Positions 11,852 through 22,747 of a stretch of DNA of 64,000 nucleotides are shown here, in pieces. Position numbers and translations under genes: made by a program. Positions within the stretch are counted from its first letter, which is position 1. The number at the start of each line of letters is the position of its first letter. The DNA comes from Sipunculus nudus. Taxonomy: Eukaryota > Annelida > Sipuncula > Golfingiida > Sipunculidae. The DNA lies in assembly GCA_026874595.1 (NCBI GenBank), contig CM049306.1, positions 3,676,019 to 3,740,018 on the forward strand, in the 5' to 3' direction. The notes under the pieces are model-generated. The model saw only the letters and a program-made list of their open reading frames with translations, ran no database searches and was not told the DNA's origin.

Positions 11852-12464
11852 CATGATTGGACTATAAATGTATCACCATTGTGATACTATATTGAGTTGA
11901 TAAAGCTTATGAATATCAAGGACATGTTGGGCTATTATAAAGGAATATAATGTAATTTGTGAGTAAATGATATATGAAATAACCTGACTGATGGATAAAT
12001 ATGGAGTAAAATATAGTGGTTTATTTTTTATTTATTTGGGAGGGGTTGAAAAAAGCAATTTATCTGAGCAAATATGAATGCAATGACAGTTATCTAAGCA
12101 GTGGTAGAATGATGATAAGGCTATTTGTTGAAGGATCTATAGTGTATGGAAGTCTGCAAATTTTAATTTGACAGATATAAAGTTACGATTAACTATGCTG
12201 ATGAGGGGATTTATGATTTTGTGACTGTATGACATGGTATCTCTTCCGTCTTGACAAGGTACATTATTTTGATGCCCACCATGTCTATATATTACACATT
12301 ATTGGCATAATTTCTGGCTTGTACATAGGTACCTTTGGACAAATAGATATACAAATTATAAAAACATGAATATATCTGATTCATCTTTTTCTTGTTTAAT
12401 GAGGCTGACATTGGGATGGGGTTCAGAGAAGGGAATAGCAAGGGCAGCAAGAAGGACTGAAAGT

Positions 12465-12496
<32 letters not shown>
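12465..12496. repeat. (AG)n microsatellite followed by G run
   Basis: Twelve AG dinucleotides followed by eight G. A simple sequence repeat with no functional indication. Confidence 0.95.
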
Positions 12497-12797
12497 AACA
12501 TTCAACGGTACTTAAACACCTGGAAGGTTAAAATGTAAACTATTATGAAATGTAGATAAAGTTTGAGAGGAAGAGGTAATCTAGGCCATGGTTGGTTGAT
12601 ATGATTGAAGAAATTGTTGCAAATAATATTTTGAGATCTGACCATGCGTTTCCATTGGTTACCTTTTTGATAAGCTGTTATCAGTTCAACAGTTTACGCA
12701 TTTGTCTAATTAGATCCAATATATTTAATAAATCTTTTTTTTTTCAATTTATGTATACAGTTGCCATAACATCCCATAACAGGTGGAATGACTTCAT

Positions 12798-12811
12798 GGG
12801 GGGGGGGGGGG
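12798..12811. repeat. Poly-G tract (14)
   Basis: Fourteen consecutive G. A possible polymorphic or error-prone site. Confidence 0.95.
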
Positions 12812-13489
12812 TATGCTGGGAGTCACAATGCCGCTCTCTTTCTGTAGATATTTTCTTTAATTATAAAATTTAAATTTAAATTAAAATTATAAAATTTAAA
12901 AATTTTACGCTATAGCAATAGAACTGTTGTTCACTGTGCCAAGGAGCAAGGACTCAGTGGGATGATAAAGGGGAAGGTGGTATTTACAACACCCTTGCAT
13001 ATACATACAGGATATTAAATTTAATTCAACAGTGCTTATAAGAAAAAAACGTTTATTAATGATCATTAAATATTTAAAACAGGCAGAAAGATGGAGAAAC
13101 AAAGCAAATAATTTTTTTCCTATTCTACTGAGCCAGGAAAAAATTAACAATATTTGCATTAATTCCTTTTTTTATTACATCATTTTTTTCCAGGTTTAAA
13201 AATGTTTCTATACATTTACAGTATAACATATATATGTGATTGTGAATATTTATGTTTATTCCCATTTCTAAATTGCTTCAACATTTATAGATAATTAATC
13301 TAGTTTCTAGTACCTGTAAGCAAAATGGCCAGAGTGAAAGACAGAGAGAAAGAGAGGGGGAGGCTCCCTGGTAATTTCTGCCTGACCCAGCCTGACCCTG
13401 ACACTCACAGAGACAGCAGGTCAGAAGTGAAGGTGTTATGTAACAGCTTAGAACACTGCATGAAACAAGACATGGTGCTTGAAAACTTG

Positions 13490-13600
13490 AATGAAATCTA
13501 CAGTTTATGATCAATCGATTTCAAATTTCAGATTTTAACAGATGAAATGCTCATGTGTACATGCTGTTAAAATTAAATTCACAGCAATAACGGGAAAAAT
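13490..13600. repeat. Direct duplicate of 14453-14560
   Basis: Shared landmarks in order are CTACAGTTTxTxATCAAT, AAATTTCAGA, the TxACxTGTG region and AAAATTAAATxCACAG, followed by a run rich in A. The two copies are about 960 bp apart and flank the second copy of the 600-bp duplicate, so older tandem duplication in this region is likely. Confidence 0.6.
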
Positions 13601-13626
13601 TTGAATATTTTTATTTTTTTTTAAAT

Positions 13627-14239
13627 TGTATCAGAAAAAAATAAAAATATTCTCAGCTATAAAACTATAACATGTGTAAAAAAAATAAAAATATCAAAAC
13701 ACCCCAAATATTATACAAGCAAACTGGAGTTGGGAATGGTTAATTTTATTAACTGAAATAAAGGAATCAGTAATATAAATTTTGATTATTTAGCTAGTAT
13801 CATGTAACAGCTGAAACAGCCATAAGTCTTATGTCATTGGTCAAACATATTAACATCTTTAATGACCACTTGTCTGAGTAATATTTTCAATTTTTTACAT
13901 ATTTTTTTTTATAATTTTGTAATAAATATAAACCAACAAATTAAACACCAAGAAAAGACCTGGAAATTTAGATTAATTTAATATAATCAACTGCATCCTT
14001 GTCTATCATTAACTTGCTTCATATAATCCCTAGTAGTAAACAACAATTTTATTTAATTATTTATTTTTCATTTTTATGATTGATGAAAAATACCCAATGG
14101 TGACTGCATGGTGTCATTTGAAATACATTTTCAGCCATCCATAAATCATCAGTAATTGCAAGGTAATTCCCTGTTACTCATTAACTATAAAATTCCTTTT
14201 CCATTTATTTTTCTTAAAGTTCTTATTATAAACCAATAA
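13627..14239. repeat. Direct duplicate, copy 2 (partner 11221-11819)
   Basis: Same landmark order as copy 1. Copy-specific differences include a small insertion around 14085-14115 (a TGATGAAAAATACCCAATGG-type stretch) that copy 1 lacks. Non-coding. Confidence 0.8.
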
Positions 14240-14452
14240 TTTTTTAAAATTATTGTTTATTGTTATGTTTTTGGCCAAAACAAATACTAGAGGAAGAGGG
14301 TTGGACAGTTTGATCCAGCTGAAGCCACTCAAGAGTTGGCTGGCTGCAGAGTGCCTCGCTTCAAGCATGCATAATTGGCCTGAAAGGTCAATGTGGGGAC
14401 ATATAGTGGGGCTTCAGTACAGCCTAGATGTGACATGGTTTTATAAAAATTT

Positions 14453-14560
14453 TAATAAAAGCTACAGTTTTTTATCAATCCTTTAAAATTTCAGAATTTA
14501 GAAGCTAAAATCTTTACGTGTGCAAAATATGAAAATTAAATCAACAGTGCTTACAGGAAA
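14453..14560. repeat. Direct duplicate of 13490-13600
   Basis: Second member of the pair described at 13490. It lies about 150 bp before the retrotransposon tail at 14713. Confidence 0.6.
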
Positions 14561-14712
14561 AAAAGTGCCATGGCCTAAGTTAGACAAAATTCTCATGTTA
14601 AGGGAGTAAATATATTTCCAGAATTTTTACAAAGTGCATTATGTTCGGGCCCATAACTTCTAGAATTTAAGAAATATTGAACTAATTTCAGGTATGTACA
14701 TAGGCGATAAAT

Positions 14713-15391
14713 ATATGCAAAATATACAGAATGCAGCGGTGAGGATTATTACGGGTGCTTCAAAATCAGATCATATTGCACCAATTTTGTACTCTCTGCA
14801 TTGGCTGCCCGTTGTGCAAGAGGTAAAATTCAAAATGTTAATTCTTGTGAATAAGGCAATAAATAATTTAGCACCTCTTTACCTGCAGAGCTTGTTCACA
14901 GTTATACCACATTAGGAAGCCTTCATTCAGCTGCTAAAAACTTATTGGTCGTGCCTTTTACAAAATGGTCCTGTGTACAAAATCGGGCATTCAGTGTTGT
15001 TGGCCTGAAACTGTGGAATGACCTACCAGATACTCTAAGAGAAGCCACCAGTCTCTCAGAATTAAAAAGTAAATAAAAACATATTTGTTCATGGAGTATT
15101 TTTATGCCTAGTCATTTTGTACAATATTTTATACAATTGACTGTAAAATGTTTGAGTATTTTAGTGGAATTATGAAAGTTTTAACATATAATTGAACTAT
15201 TGATTTTTATACGTCTTATTTAATACTGTAAGCTTCTGAATGTAATATTTTAGTCAATTGGACTTTAATTTCATATTCTTACAATAGTTTGTTAAATGAC
15301 TGCTGACTGTATTCTCGTTATATAACAGCATTTTAGAGCATGTATCATCACAGATATTACGCTTTAACAAATGAATAATTATTATTATTAA
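14713..15391 (+). pseudogene. Non-LTR retrotransposon 3' end (L2/CR1/Jockey-like RT tail, frameshifted)
   Basis: The translation contains the signature of the extreme C-terminus of non-LTR reverse transcriptases: QNIQNAAVRIITGA, then DHIAPILYSLHWLPV. In another frame it continues with RAFSVVGLKLWNDLP and a serine/leucine-rich end. At least one frameshift (near 14905-14915) and a stop in the last residues break it. A roughly 300-bp 3' untranslated part ends in an (ATT)n tail at 15374-15391, typical of L2/CR1-type elements. Only the distal tail is present, with no polymerase YxDD region, so this is a 5'-truncated dead copy. Family assignment beyond non-LTR is tentative. Confidence 0.85.
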
Positions 15392-16553
15392 ATAGAGGAA
15401 TTAATATATTAAAAATGATCTATATCAGGTCATTGGTTTGATATTAGGCAGTCTTAAAGTGTAACAATGGGTTTTTAATGGAACACAAGAGGTTTTTCCT
15501 AAATATCTTGAAGGTCCTAGTGACCCTATTTTCAGTATGGTAGGAGATTTTGGGGACATCTAACAGTAAACTGAATTTCATATTTGTAGGGGCACAGTTT
15601 CAAAATGACCCAGTTTAACAAACGGACGGACAGCCGACGGACAAAGGACCACGACTATAGCTCAGATGACTTATAGTCAGCTGCGCTAATTATATTTTAT
15701 GGCACATGTCTGTCTGCATCTCTCGGTGTAGTTGGTCATAGGTACCTGATAGTTGCAAAACAGAAGAGACCACAGTCTGCCAGATGTATAATGACCTGAT
15801 GCCTTGTCTACAATCAAGCTGACTGGTGTCTGACCATCAAAGATTCTCACTCAGCTGGTATGGGCCTTCAGTCAGCATGTGGTGACAGGAATTGAACCTG
15901 AAAAGACATAAAGATACATATTCTAAATAAGTGTTAAACAAACAATAAGGCATTAGTGTTATTATTCAAAAAATGAAAATAAAAGTATATGTATTGGGCC
16001 TGTGAATCACTCAGTGGCCTCAATTCAATTTGATTGTCAATTATTGCCTTTCAATCAGATTTTTTATTTGACTATTGTATACAATCAAAATATTCTGTCA
16101 GAGACATATATCTACTAAAAGTTTTCATCACATATGATGATACAAGATTAAGATTATTATATACCAGAAAAGTTATGCAGACCAAGTAATATTTAAAGCT
16201 TCTCATCCATTATTGTGCTAACATCTAATGATGGATATCAGGGGACTTACTTTGTTTAATATCAGTGTTACTCTATCATGTATGCTGTTTATCTGTTCCT
16301 AGGTAAGAGATAGAGACTGGAAAGGTATGAAAATTAATAAAAATGCAAAAATTGAAATTGATTATTTCATGCCTGATTCAATTATCAAATAAAGACTGGT
16401 TTAAATTCAATGCATCGATTATTCAATGCATTGTTACAGCCCTAATATGCATGTATATTAATAAAATATGCAAACATGGAATATTTAGTTAACATTACAT
16501 AGTATGTACAGTATTTATATTAAATTATTACATATAATGTATATATAATGTTG
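15392..16553. other. Intergenic; contains a GACGGACGGAC-type dispersed repeat tail
   Basis: Around 15590-15690 the sequence AACGGACGGACAGCCGACGG, then AGGACCACGACTATAGCTCA and a CAGCTGCGCTAA end, resembles dispersed repeats I associate with mollusc genomes. The minus strand near 15900 has a B-box-like GGTTCAATTCC after a pyrimidine tract, but no matching A box. No gene recognised. Confidence 0.45.
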
Positions 16554-17906
16554 CAGGGTTGGCACAACCTTCCTAGAGGGAAAGGAAGGGAAGGGAAGAA
16601 ACACTTTCTTCCCAGAAGGGAAGAAATACTTTCTTCCCACCATTTCTTCCCAGGGAAGAAAAACAATCACAACATACATTTGAATTTTTGTTTCAAATGA
16701 TATTTTTGCCTTCCCAGTCAAGCAACTGGGGTGTGACTGTGGGGCTCAGTGTAGTAGTCTTCATTTGAACTATTAAGATGAACACAGTCCAAGGGGTAGA
16801 ATGTTGGCTGTACAGTTTGTATAGTCTTTAGCTGAGTATTAAAGGTCATGTAGACTAGAATATATACACTTTAGGGGTGTTTTGTTCAGTAGGGTTAGCC
16901 TTAAGCTGAGTAATTATAGTTTTAATTAAATTAAATAATCACTTCAATTTCATTTGGTTAAGCAGAAGCATACACTGTTTGAGAATTTACTGACTGTTGA
17001 GCAGGTTATTTATTTATTTGTCCAATAATGAGCAGATCTGATCGGTCAATACAAAAACTGGGGCCTCCCAAAAATGTCTGCTCCCAAATTATCTACACTT
17101 CATTCACCCAAAACATCTACTACATAAAATGAGAGGAATCCAAAAATGTCTAAAGGCTTCTATTACTAATCTATTACTTGTTATTTTTATTCTTAAAAAT
17201 CAAATTTAAGGATCAAAGGATATTAACACTTCTTTTACAAACATTTGTTCTGTTAGTGTTATTCAGCATTATGAACATGTGGGAATCAATTCAGCTATAA
17301 ATGATTATCAAACTTTAAGAGTGCGAGTAGCTTCATTAATTTATTATTGGTACTAACTGGTTAATAATTATACCTTTATCATATATACCTAGGAATTTTA
17401 GGAATGAGGGAAACAAGTGAAAATCACCCTATTACTGGTAAATCATATCCAGCACATGTTTTGGGAAATAACCCAAATCAGTGAGTATAGAATTTTGGGT
17501 AACAACCACAAAACAAAAAACTTGCAGTATAAATTTTCAGAGTAGATGATTTGGGCATGAACCCAAAACACTGATGGAACTGATCTGTCTCAGGCATAGT
17601 GTCAGTGTTACTGTTCTCATACTGTCAGTTCTATTTATTTAATTAATTAAATTCAATAAAATTTCAGTCTAATTCAATGTATAAATAATGAATAACAAAG
17701 TGTAAATAATGAATAATTGTAAAACATTATTCTGTGTTGATCTATATAGTATGTCAATATGTTAAATAAAAATATGTGAAAAATGTCAACATTTTCTTCC
17801 CTTACTTCCTTTTCTTCCCAGAAACTTCCTTTATTCCCCAGAAAATTTCCTTAACTTCCCTAGGAAGGGAAGAAATACCTGTCTTCCCAGAAGAATGCTA
17901 ACCCTG
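16554..17906. mobile_element. Candidate non-autonomous hAT-like element (1.35 kb)
   Basis: The left end CAGGGTTGGCACAACCTTCC and the right end, read inverted (CAGGGTTAGCATTCTTCTGG), form imperfect terminal inverted repeats. Both start with CAGGGTT, a form seen in hAT transposons. Just inside each end lie many copies of GGAAGGGAAGAAA / TTTCTTCCC, resembling subterminal transposase-binding repeats. No transposase frame is present. A clean 8-bp target duplication was not found: the left flank is TAATGTTG, and a similar AAATGTTG appears a few bases beyond the right end. The assignment is therefore tentative. Confidence 0.45.
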
Positions 17907-19774
17907 TAAAATAAATGTTGGAAAAAGGTTTTACATAGACAACAGAAACAATCATGAGACATGTTCACAAATACCATGTATGATACTGAACAAGTTGATC
18001 AGGAGCAGGGACATTGCTGGTAATATCGAACAAGGTGAAATTCTGGTTTATTACCGGCGGATTATTTAAGAAACATTTAATATCATTTATTATGACAGTC
18101 TTGGAATTACAGGTACCATACAAGATCATTATTATTTATATATCAGTATTTTGCTTTTAATGGCTTCTAATTTAGAGAGTTTTATTTTTGCAATAATTTC
18201 CCTTTCATGAATATTGCAGATTTGAAGCCCTTGCAAACAAAAAGGCAACTACAGTATATATATCAGGTATTAAGTAATAGAAATATGTAATAGTAATAGA
18301 AAATTACAGGTTATGTTAATGTTTTTAAATAGTAATAGTAATTGACAAGAAATTTTAACCTGTAATAGTAATAGGACCCCAAGCCACAGAAAAATAGCTA
18401 TTTAAAAAGGTATTATATACATTCTGATTACAATAACCTCTGATGAGTTTATAAGAGGTGCCACAGACAGTGAATGAGGCACTGTTTGCACTAACCATGC
18501 GGTACTGAAAGCTAGGTACTATGGCTTGAAAAAATCTTGTTGAGTAATTATTTTTACGTGTAATAAACATCTGCTCAACATAAATGAAAATGGACTTATC
18601 TAATGAGATATAATAAATCAGTGGATAAAGACAAAATATTCACATGGTGTGTTTTGATAAACATGAATAGATTGAATTAGAATTTAACAAGCAATAAGGA
18701 CTTTGTGCACATTGTATGTTCTATAATTAATAGATAAACAGATATACATTAATATAACTTGTGTATGTTTATGTTGTGTTAACAGGAACTTATCTTTTTT
18801 ATTTACACTAAATTGCATCAAACATTCCTTTGATTTTTTTCTGTTTTAGGATTGTTCAAGCCTTACTTTTTTTCTTGGGATATTATATCTTATTCATATA
18901 AGTTATTGTCTACTTTAAATTGTATGGTTGTTCAAATTAAAAAAAAAACAAATGGAACATGAAACTTGTGATTACTTGGAAGGGCTCTGATATCTCAGGT
19001 CCATAATGACCGGACCAGTGGCGCACTTCGACTCTGTTAAATCTTCTTAGATTGCCTACCCTATTTTCACTTTAAATAACAAATAATTAATCATATTCAA
19101 TATGTGACTTTATTGTTAATTCTTTTCTCGAGTCATTTATAAAAATATGAGCAGAGGTTACTGCATGGGATCAGCAAAATAAACAGTCCTCAGACATTTG
19201 GGGTCCGTCTTCACCAAAATAGATTTTGCGTTCTTAATCTTTCACTGATTCGGTCATTTAAAAGGCTGTAACATTAAGGGACTTTGCTCAGTTCTTATAT
19301 CAGAACAAGGAGTGTTTTAGTCAGAATAAATAATGGAAAAATGTTGAAACTGATTTTTGGGGTCTGGGTCTGGAGACTCTGGGTTCCGAGTTTTACACAC
19401 CGCCTGTGAACCTACAGGAAACAGGTTTATGTTTTAATGATCATGAACTAGCTGGAAATAATGCTGAACTTAGCCAGACTGTGCATTTTAATTGCAACAG
19501 AAACCTCATTTATACTAAAGGATTTATATCTATTTTTCATTTTTAATTGAGGACAAAAATTACACTTTAAATATAAAACCACATTAAAGATTCAGCCCCA
19601 GAGAAAGGGGTAGGGTAGTGTTAAGGACAAGGTCAGCATATGCTAATATCACTATTTGAAAGTAAAGTAATAGTAAAATTATTAGATGATAAATGTTAAA
19701 TAGTAATAGTAATTGTTATAGATGGATTAAAAAGTAATAGTAATAGAACCCCTGTAATAAGAATCAACCTTGGG

Positions 19775-19817
<43 letters not shown>

Positions 19818-19992
19818 TATAATTATATATATGTTAATCTTATTATTTTTGTATTACCTGGAAAAGGAAGATATGTTGTAAGTTCTGTCAACTTTGTACC
19901 ATTTAAACTTTGGCAGCATTGTAGAGTGGTTCCAAACTGAGCCAAGTTAACCATGGATACTACTGCACTTCCAACGAGTCTCTACGACTCTA
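17907..19992. other. Intergenic; pair of TAATAGTAATAG repeats
   Basis: No gene recognised. Two similar blocks (about 18330-18376 and 19702-19753) share AATAGTAATAGTAATTG, a ~20-bp spacer and TAATAGTAATAGxACCCC in the same orientation. They are 1.37 kb apart and could be the edges of an old element or independent microsatellite-like growth. A TA-rich microsatellite follows at 19776. Confidence 0.45.
19776..19833. repeat. (TA)n microsatellite with TACATA interruptions
   Basis: An alternating TA run with two TACATA interruptions. No functional indication. Confidence 0.95.
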
Positions 19993-22012
19993 TAAACAGT
20001 GTCTGTTTAAAATGCGGAGAATTCCCGGAGAGATGGAGAAATCACAGAGAATTTGTGGGGAGTTTTATATGCAACAATACTTTTAAATACACATTTATTT
20101 ATTATTTATTATACATATTATTTAATTATATGATAATAATTAAAAATTTGTACATTCACGTAAAATTCAGCTCTCTCAGTTGTTTGGAAGAGCAGGTTCT
20201 TCTCTTAAGATTTTATTTGTGCCACACCAGAGACAATGAATAGCATCAGGAGACTGTGGGCTATTTGCGAATGCAAATGCAGTTGATTTTTTATTCAATC
20301 CAGAAAATTAAACAAATTGAATATTTTAACCAGGGATTATTTGTTTGTTTCAGTTAAAGCATTTTTACATATTTTCCTAAAACAAAACTTTCTGCTAGAA
20401 TACCAGAGCCGAAATATAATGCAACTGTAACCATTTGGAATGAATGTGAATGTGGGTTAGGAGATGTATTTGAAAACATAATTAGGTGTGATAAAAAAAA
20501 ATGAAAAAAAAATTAATTAGTGGTTTCCTTTAAAATTTGCATTTGTCTTATAAATAATTAAAACAATTTATGAAATGGTTTTGTGAAGATTGTATAAGTA
20601 ATGACGTTCATCATATTGGATTGGAGCACTCCAGGATATGTATATATACTGCTGAATAAATTTTTCATTTTTTATGATTATTTTACTCTGAATTGTTATG
20701 GTCAGAAAGAAGTGTGGTGTATTTTGAACAGACTAAGAAAAATATAATTGTTTAACTGTGATCACAATATATATTTACTATTTTTTCTTTTATTCTTGTT
20801 AATACTACTGCAAAGTTGATTCAATGGCTTAATGCAGAGCCCCGTTTTTTCCGTTTTATAATATTTATTTTCCTTTTTAATAAAATTAAAATCCGGAATT
20901 TTCTGTTTATCTTTATATTTTATGTAATGTAATTGCTACATATTCTTGAGAGTTAAATCTTGTAAAAATCTGGACGATAAATGGATTACGTGTTCAATAA
21001 GCTGTTTAAATTGTTTTAAATTTAATTTCTGCTATCAATGATGCCATAGTTATATATGTATATATAAAATTATATTTGGTCCTTGTCATAAATGGTTCTT
21101 CATCAACCCCACACATACGGTTATGCTACACAACTACTGGAACTCCAACGCCCAAAACATTTCACATCATTGGTCAGTAATCATGCCTTCTTACCTTTGT
21201 AAAAAGTGTGTTTGATGGACTGAAGAATCTGGAATAATTCTGGTTTGGTTCGGCTGATTAGCACCAAACAGCGAAACCACATCATAGTATATCACATAAT
21301 GGCGGTATAAGCGTTTCAGGCATGTTCGTTAACAATCGTAACATCAAAGCTTTGTGCTTACTGTAACGGTTGTGAGCCGAAATTGGCAGACCTTGCTTGT
21401 TACGTAGATGGCTGGCGCAGTTTGAAAGATTTTTTTACAAGATATTGGCTATTATAAGAATTTTTTATTTGTAGTGTAAATCTGCTCTAAACCCGACTTT
21501 CCGTCGTACTCCGTGTATATATTAATATAATTCCAGTTTTGAACCCTTATTCTGGTTTCAAACCCTAATTCTATTTTCCATCCATTTTTCCGTTAAAACA
21601 GACAAAAGGGGCTCTATTTATGGTGCAATATTTGTTTGTGTATAAAGTGAATAGGCCTAAAGTCAATCGTTTGTGTTTCAACTTTTAGTTGTGCATGTAA
21701 ATTTGGTCTATGCACAATGGAGTTAGTGTTTTTTATCTATCAATAAATGTAGGTAAAATTATAATTTATTTATTATATTATATATTTTGTTCGACACCTG
21801 AATATTTGATACATTATGAACACATTTATAAAAAATTATTTTGGTCATTTAACAGTGCGCAAATATGTTAAATGTAATACTGTTGGAGAATTTCAGTGAT
21901 GTTAAAGTGTATATAAAAGAATCATTGCATATAAAAACTCTCCGCAAATTCTCCACGAACTGTCCATCTCTTTGCAGATTCTCCGCGTTTAAGACAGACC
22001 CCTTTAAACAGT
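19993..22012. mobile_element. Non-autonomous DNA transposon, ~95-bp terminal inverted repeats, 8-bp TSD
   Basis: The sequences just inside 20001 and 22004 are inverted repeats of about 95 bp: GTCTGTTTAAAATGCGGAG at the left, and GGTCTGTCTTAAACGCGGAG when the right end is read inverted. Both continue with AGAGATGGA, GGAGAATTT and GAGTTTTxATATGCAA in order. The 8-mer TAAACAGT is directly duplicated immediately outside (19993-20000 and 22005-22012), a typical target-site duplication. The right end has four extra terminal bases (AAGG, inverted) that the left end lacks. The interior is AT-rich with no transposase. An 8-bp duplication and a GGTCTGTC-like end might suggest Merlin or another 8-bp-TSD superfamily; I cannot decide. 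Confidence 0.8.
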
Positions 22013-22199
22013 TTAAGCCTCTATTATCGCTCATTTGGCCATCAAGGAAACTGACTGAATCTTTTCACTACGGTCATCATATTTCAACTAAAATAATGAG
22101 TTGTTATTGATTCTCAGATCATGATCCAGTTAATTATTAAAAAAGTGATATTCATCTATCCAAAGAATGGTGGGACTGACTGAACACAATTCGTTACCT
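22013..22199. other. Short spacer, nothing recognised
   Basis: Sequence between the inverted-repeat element and the candidate exon. No signal seen. Confidence 0.5.
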
Positions 22200-22201
22200 T
22201 A

Positions 22202-22392
22202 CAATTACAATACTGGTTGTACGGGCCCTTCTGCCGGGGAACTCGCCGTATACCCAGATGCTTGGGCTAGGCGTCGTGTCTGCTTAAATCTGCAGACATA
22301 GGCACCAATCGATTTCTTCATCTTTCTTCCTGACATTTCAAACATTAGCTTTGAAACGTCACTTCCAAAGACACACGGTGTTGTTTCTAAAA
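22202..22392 (-). CDS. Weak candidate coding exon, unknown product
   Basis: On the minus strand a strong acceptor-like tract (CTTCTCCTTTTAG, ending at about 22388) precedes an open stretch of about 60 codons ending in TAA. It encodes a basic peptide with MSGRKMKKSIGAYVCRFKQ and a Ser/Pro-rich end. The region is more GC-rich than its neighbours. No family is recognised, and no ATG-initiated upstream frame was found: the frame that extends to 22465 begins at GTG. It could equally be chance. No homologous copy exists in the array units, so it belongs to the unique segment. Confidence 0.2.
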
Positions 22393-22467
22393 GGAGAAGG
22401 GAAACCAGTCTAGTTAACCAAAAGGGATTCCCCAGTGTATTTTTAGACTGAAGCCTGGACGTCACAC

Positions 22468-22600
22468 GTTTCTAAATGTTTCTACATGGTGAAGGGCGGT
22501 CTCTGATTGGTCAGCTGTGTTTCTAGTTTGTTTCTAGATGGGCTAAAGCCGGTCACTGATTGGTTAGAATTTGTTTCTAGATGTTTCTAGATGAGACGGC
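22468..22600. repeat. Three short tandem copies with CCAAT boxes and TTTCTAGATGTTTCTA motifs
   Basis: Copies start near 22468, 22519 and 22573 (spacing 51 and 54 bp). Each opens with GTTTCTAxxTGTTTCTAxATG; the first two continue with CGGTCxCTGATTGGTxAG. TGATTGG is an inverted CCAAT box, so on the minus strand these would lie upstream of the candidate exon. A promoter role is only a guess. Confidence 0.5.
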
Positions 22601-22617
22601 CAAACGTGGGGGGGATG

Positions 22618-22670
22618 GGACTGCTAATCCAATGGGCTCTGCCCGCGTGGGTTCGAATCCCATCTTGTCG
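22618..22670 (+). pseudogene. tRNA-Ser(GCT) 3' fragment at the array start
   Basis: From GGACTGCTAATCCA onward this matches the anticodon arm, variable arm and T arm of the array tRNA-Ser(GCT) genes. The 5' half (acceptor strand, D arm) is replaced by unrelated G-rich sequence. The 3' acceptor strand also has a one-base deletion (CATCTTGTCG against CATCCTCGTCG). It keeps the canonical GTGGG/CCCAT T stem, whereas the array copies have GTAGG. This marks the left edge of the amplified array. Confidence 0.85.
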
Positions 22671-22675
22671 CTCCT

Positions 22676-22747
22676 GGGGATGTAGCTCAGTGGTAGAGCG
22701 CACGCTTTGCATGTGTGAGGCCCCGGGTTCAATCCCCGGCATCTCCA
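22676..22747 (+). tRNA. tRNA-Ala(TGC), U1
   Basis: A 72-nt cloverleaf. The acceptor GGGGATG pairs with CATCTCC (one G-U), the discriminator is A, the anticodon is TGC (GCTTTGCATG loop region) and the T arm is CCGGGTTCAATCCCCGG-like. Intragenic A and B boxes are intact, and a T5 terminator follows one base after the 3' end. It lies 5 bp after the tRNA-Ser fragment. It is the only plus-strand tRNA of U1 that is intact. Confidence 0.95.

Larger units (their letters stand above)
11852..13489. other. Intergenic with simple repeats
   Basis: No gene recognised. Simple repeats are a (GA) run at 12465-12488 passing into a G run, and a run of 14 G at 12798-12811. A perfect-looking AT palindrome region (AAATTTAAATTTAAA type) lies near 12860-12905. 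A short frame from ATG 13325 to the stop ending at 13510 has a good start context, but nothing else supports it. Confidence 0.5.

Noticed and set aside
13325-13510. ATG-initiated 61-codon frame with favourable start context
   Set aside because: Low-complexity start, no family match, and it overlaps a pyrimidine/purine-rich stretch and a duplicated block. No other gene signals.
15690-15900. Possible tRNA-derived SINE or coding exon on the minus strand near a GGTTCAATTCC B-box
   Set aside because: No A box at the proper distance, and the open frame is interrupted. The B-box match alone is weak.
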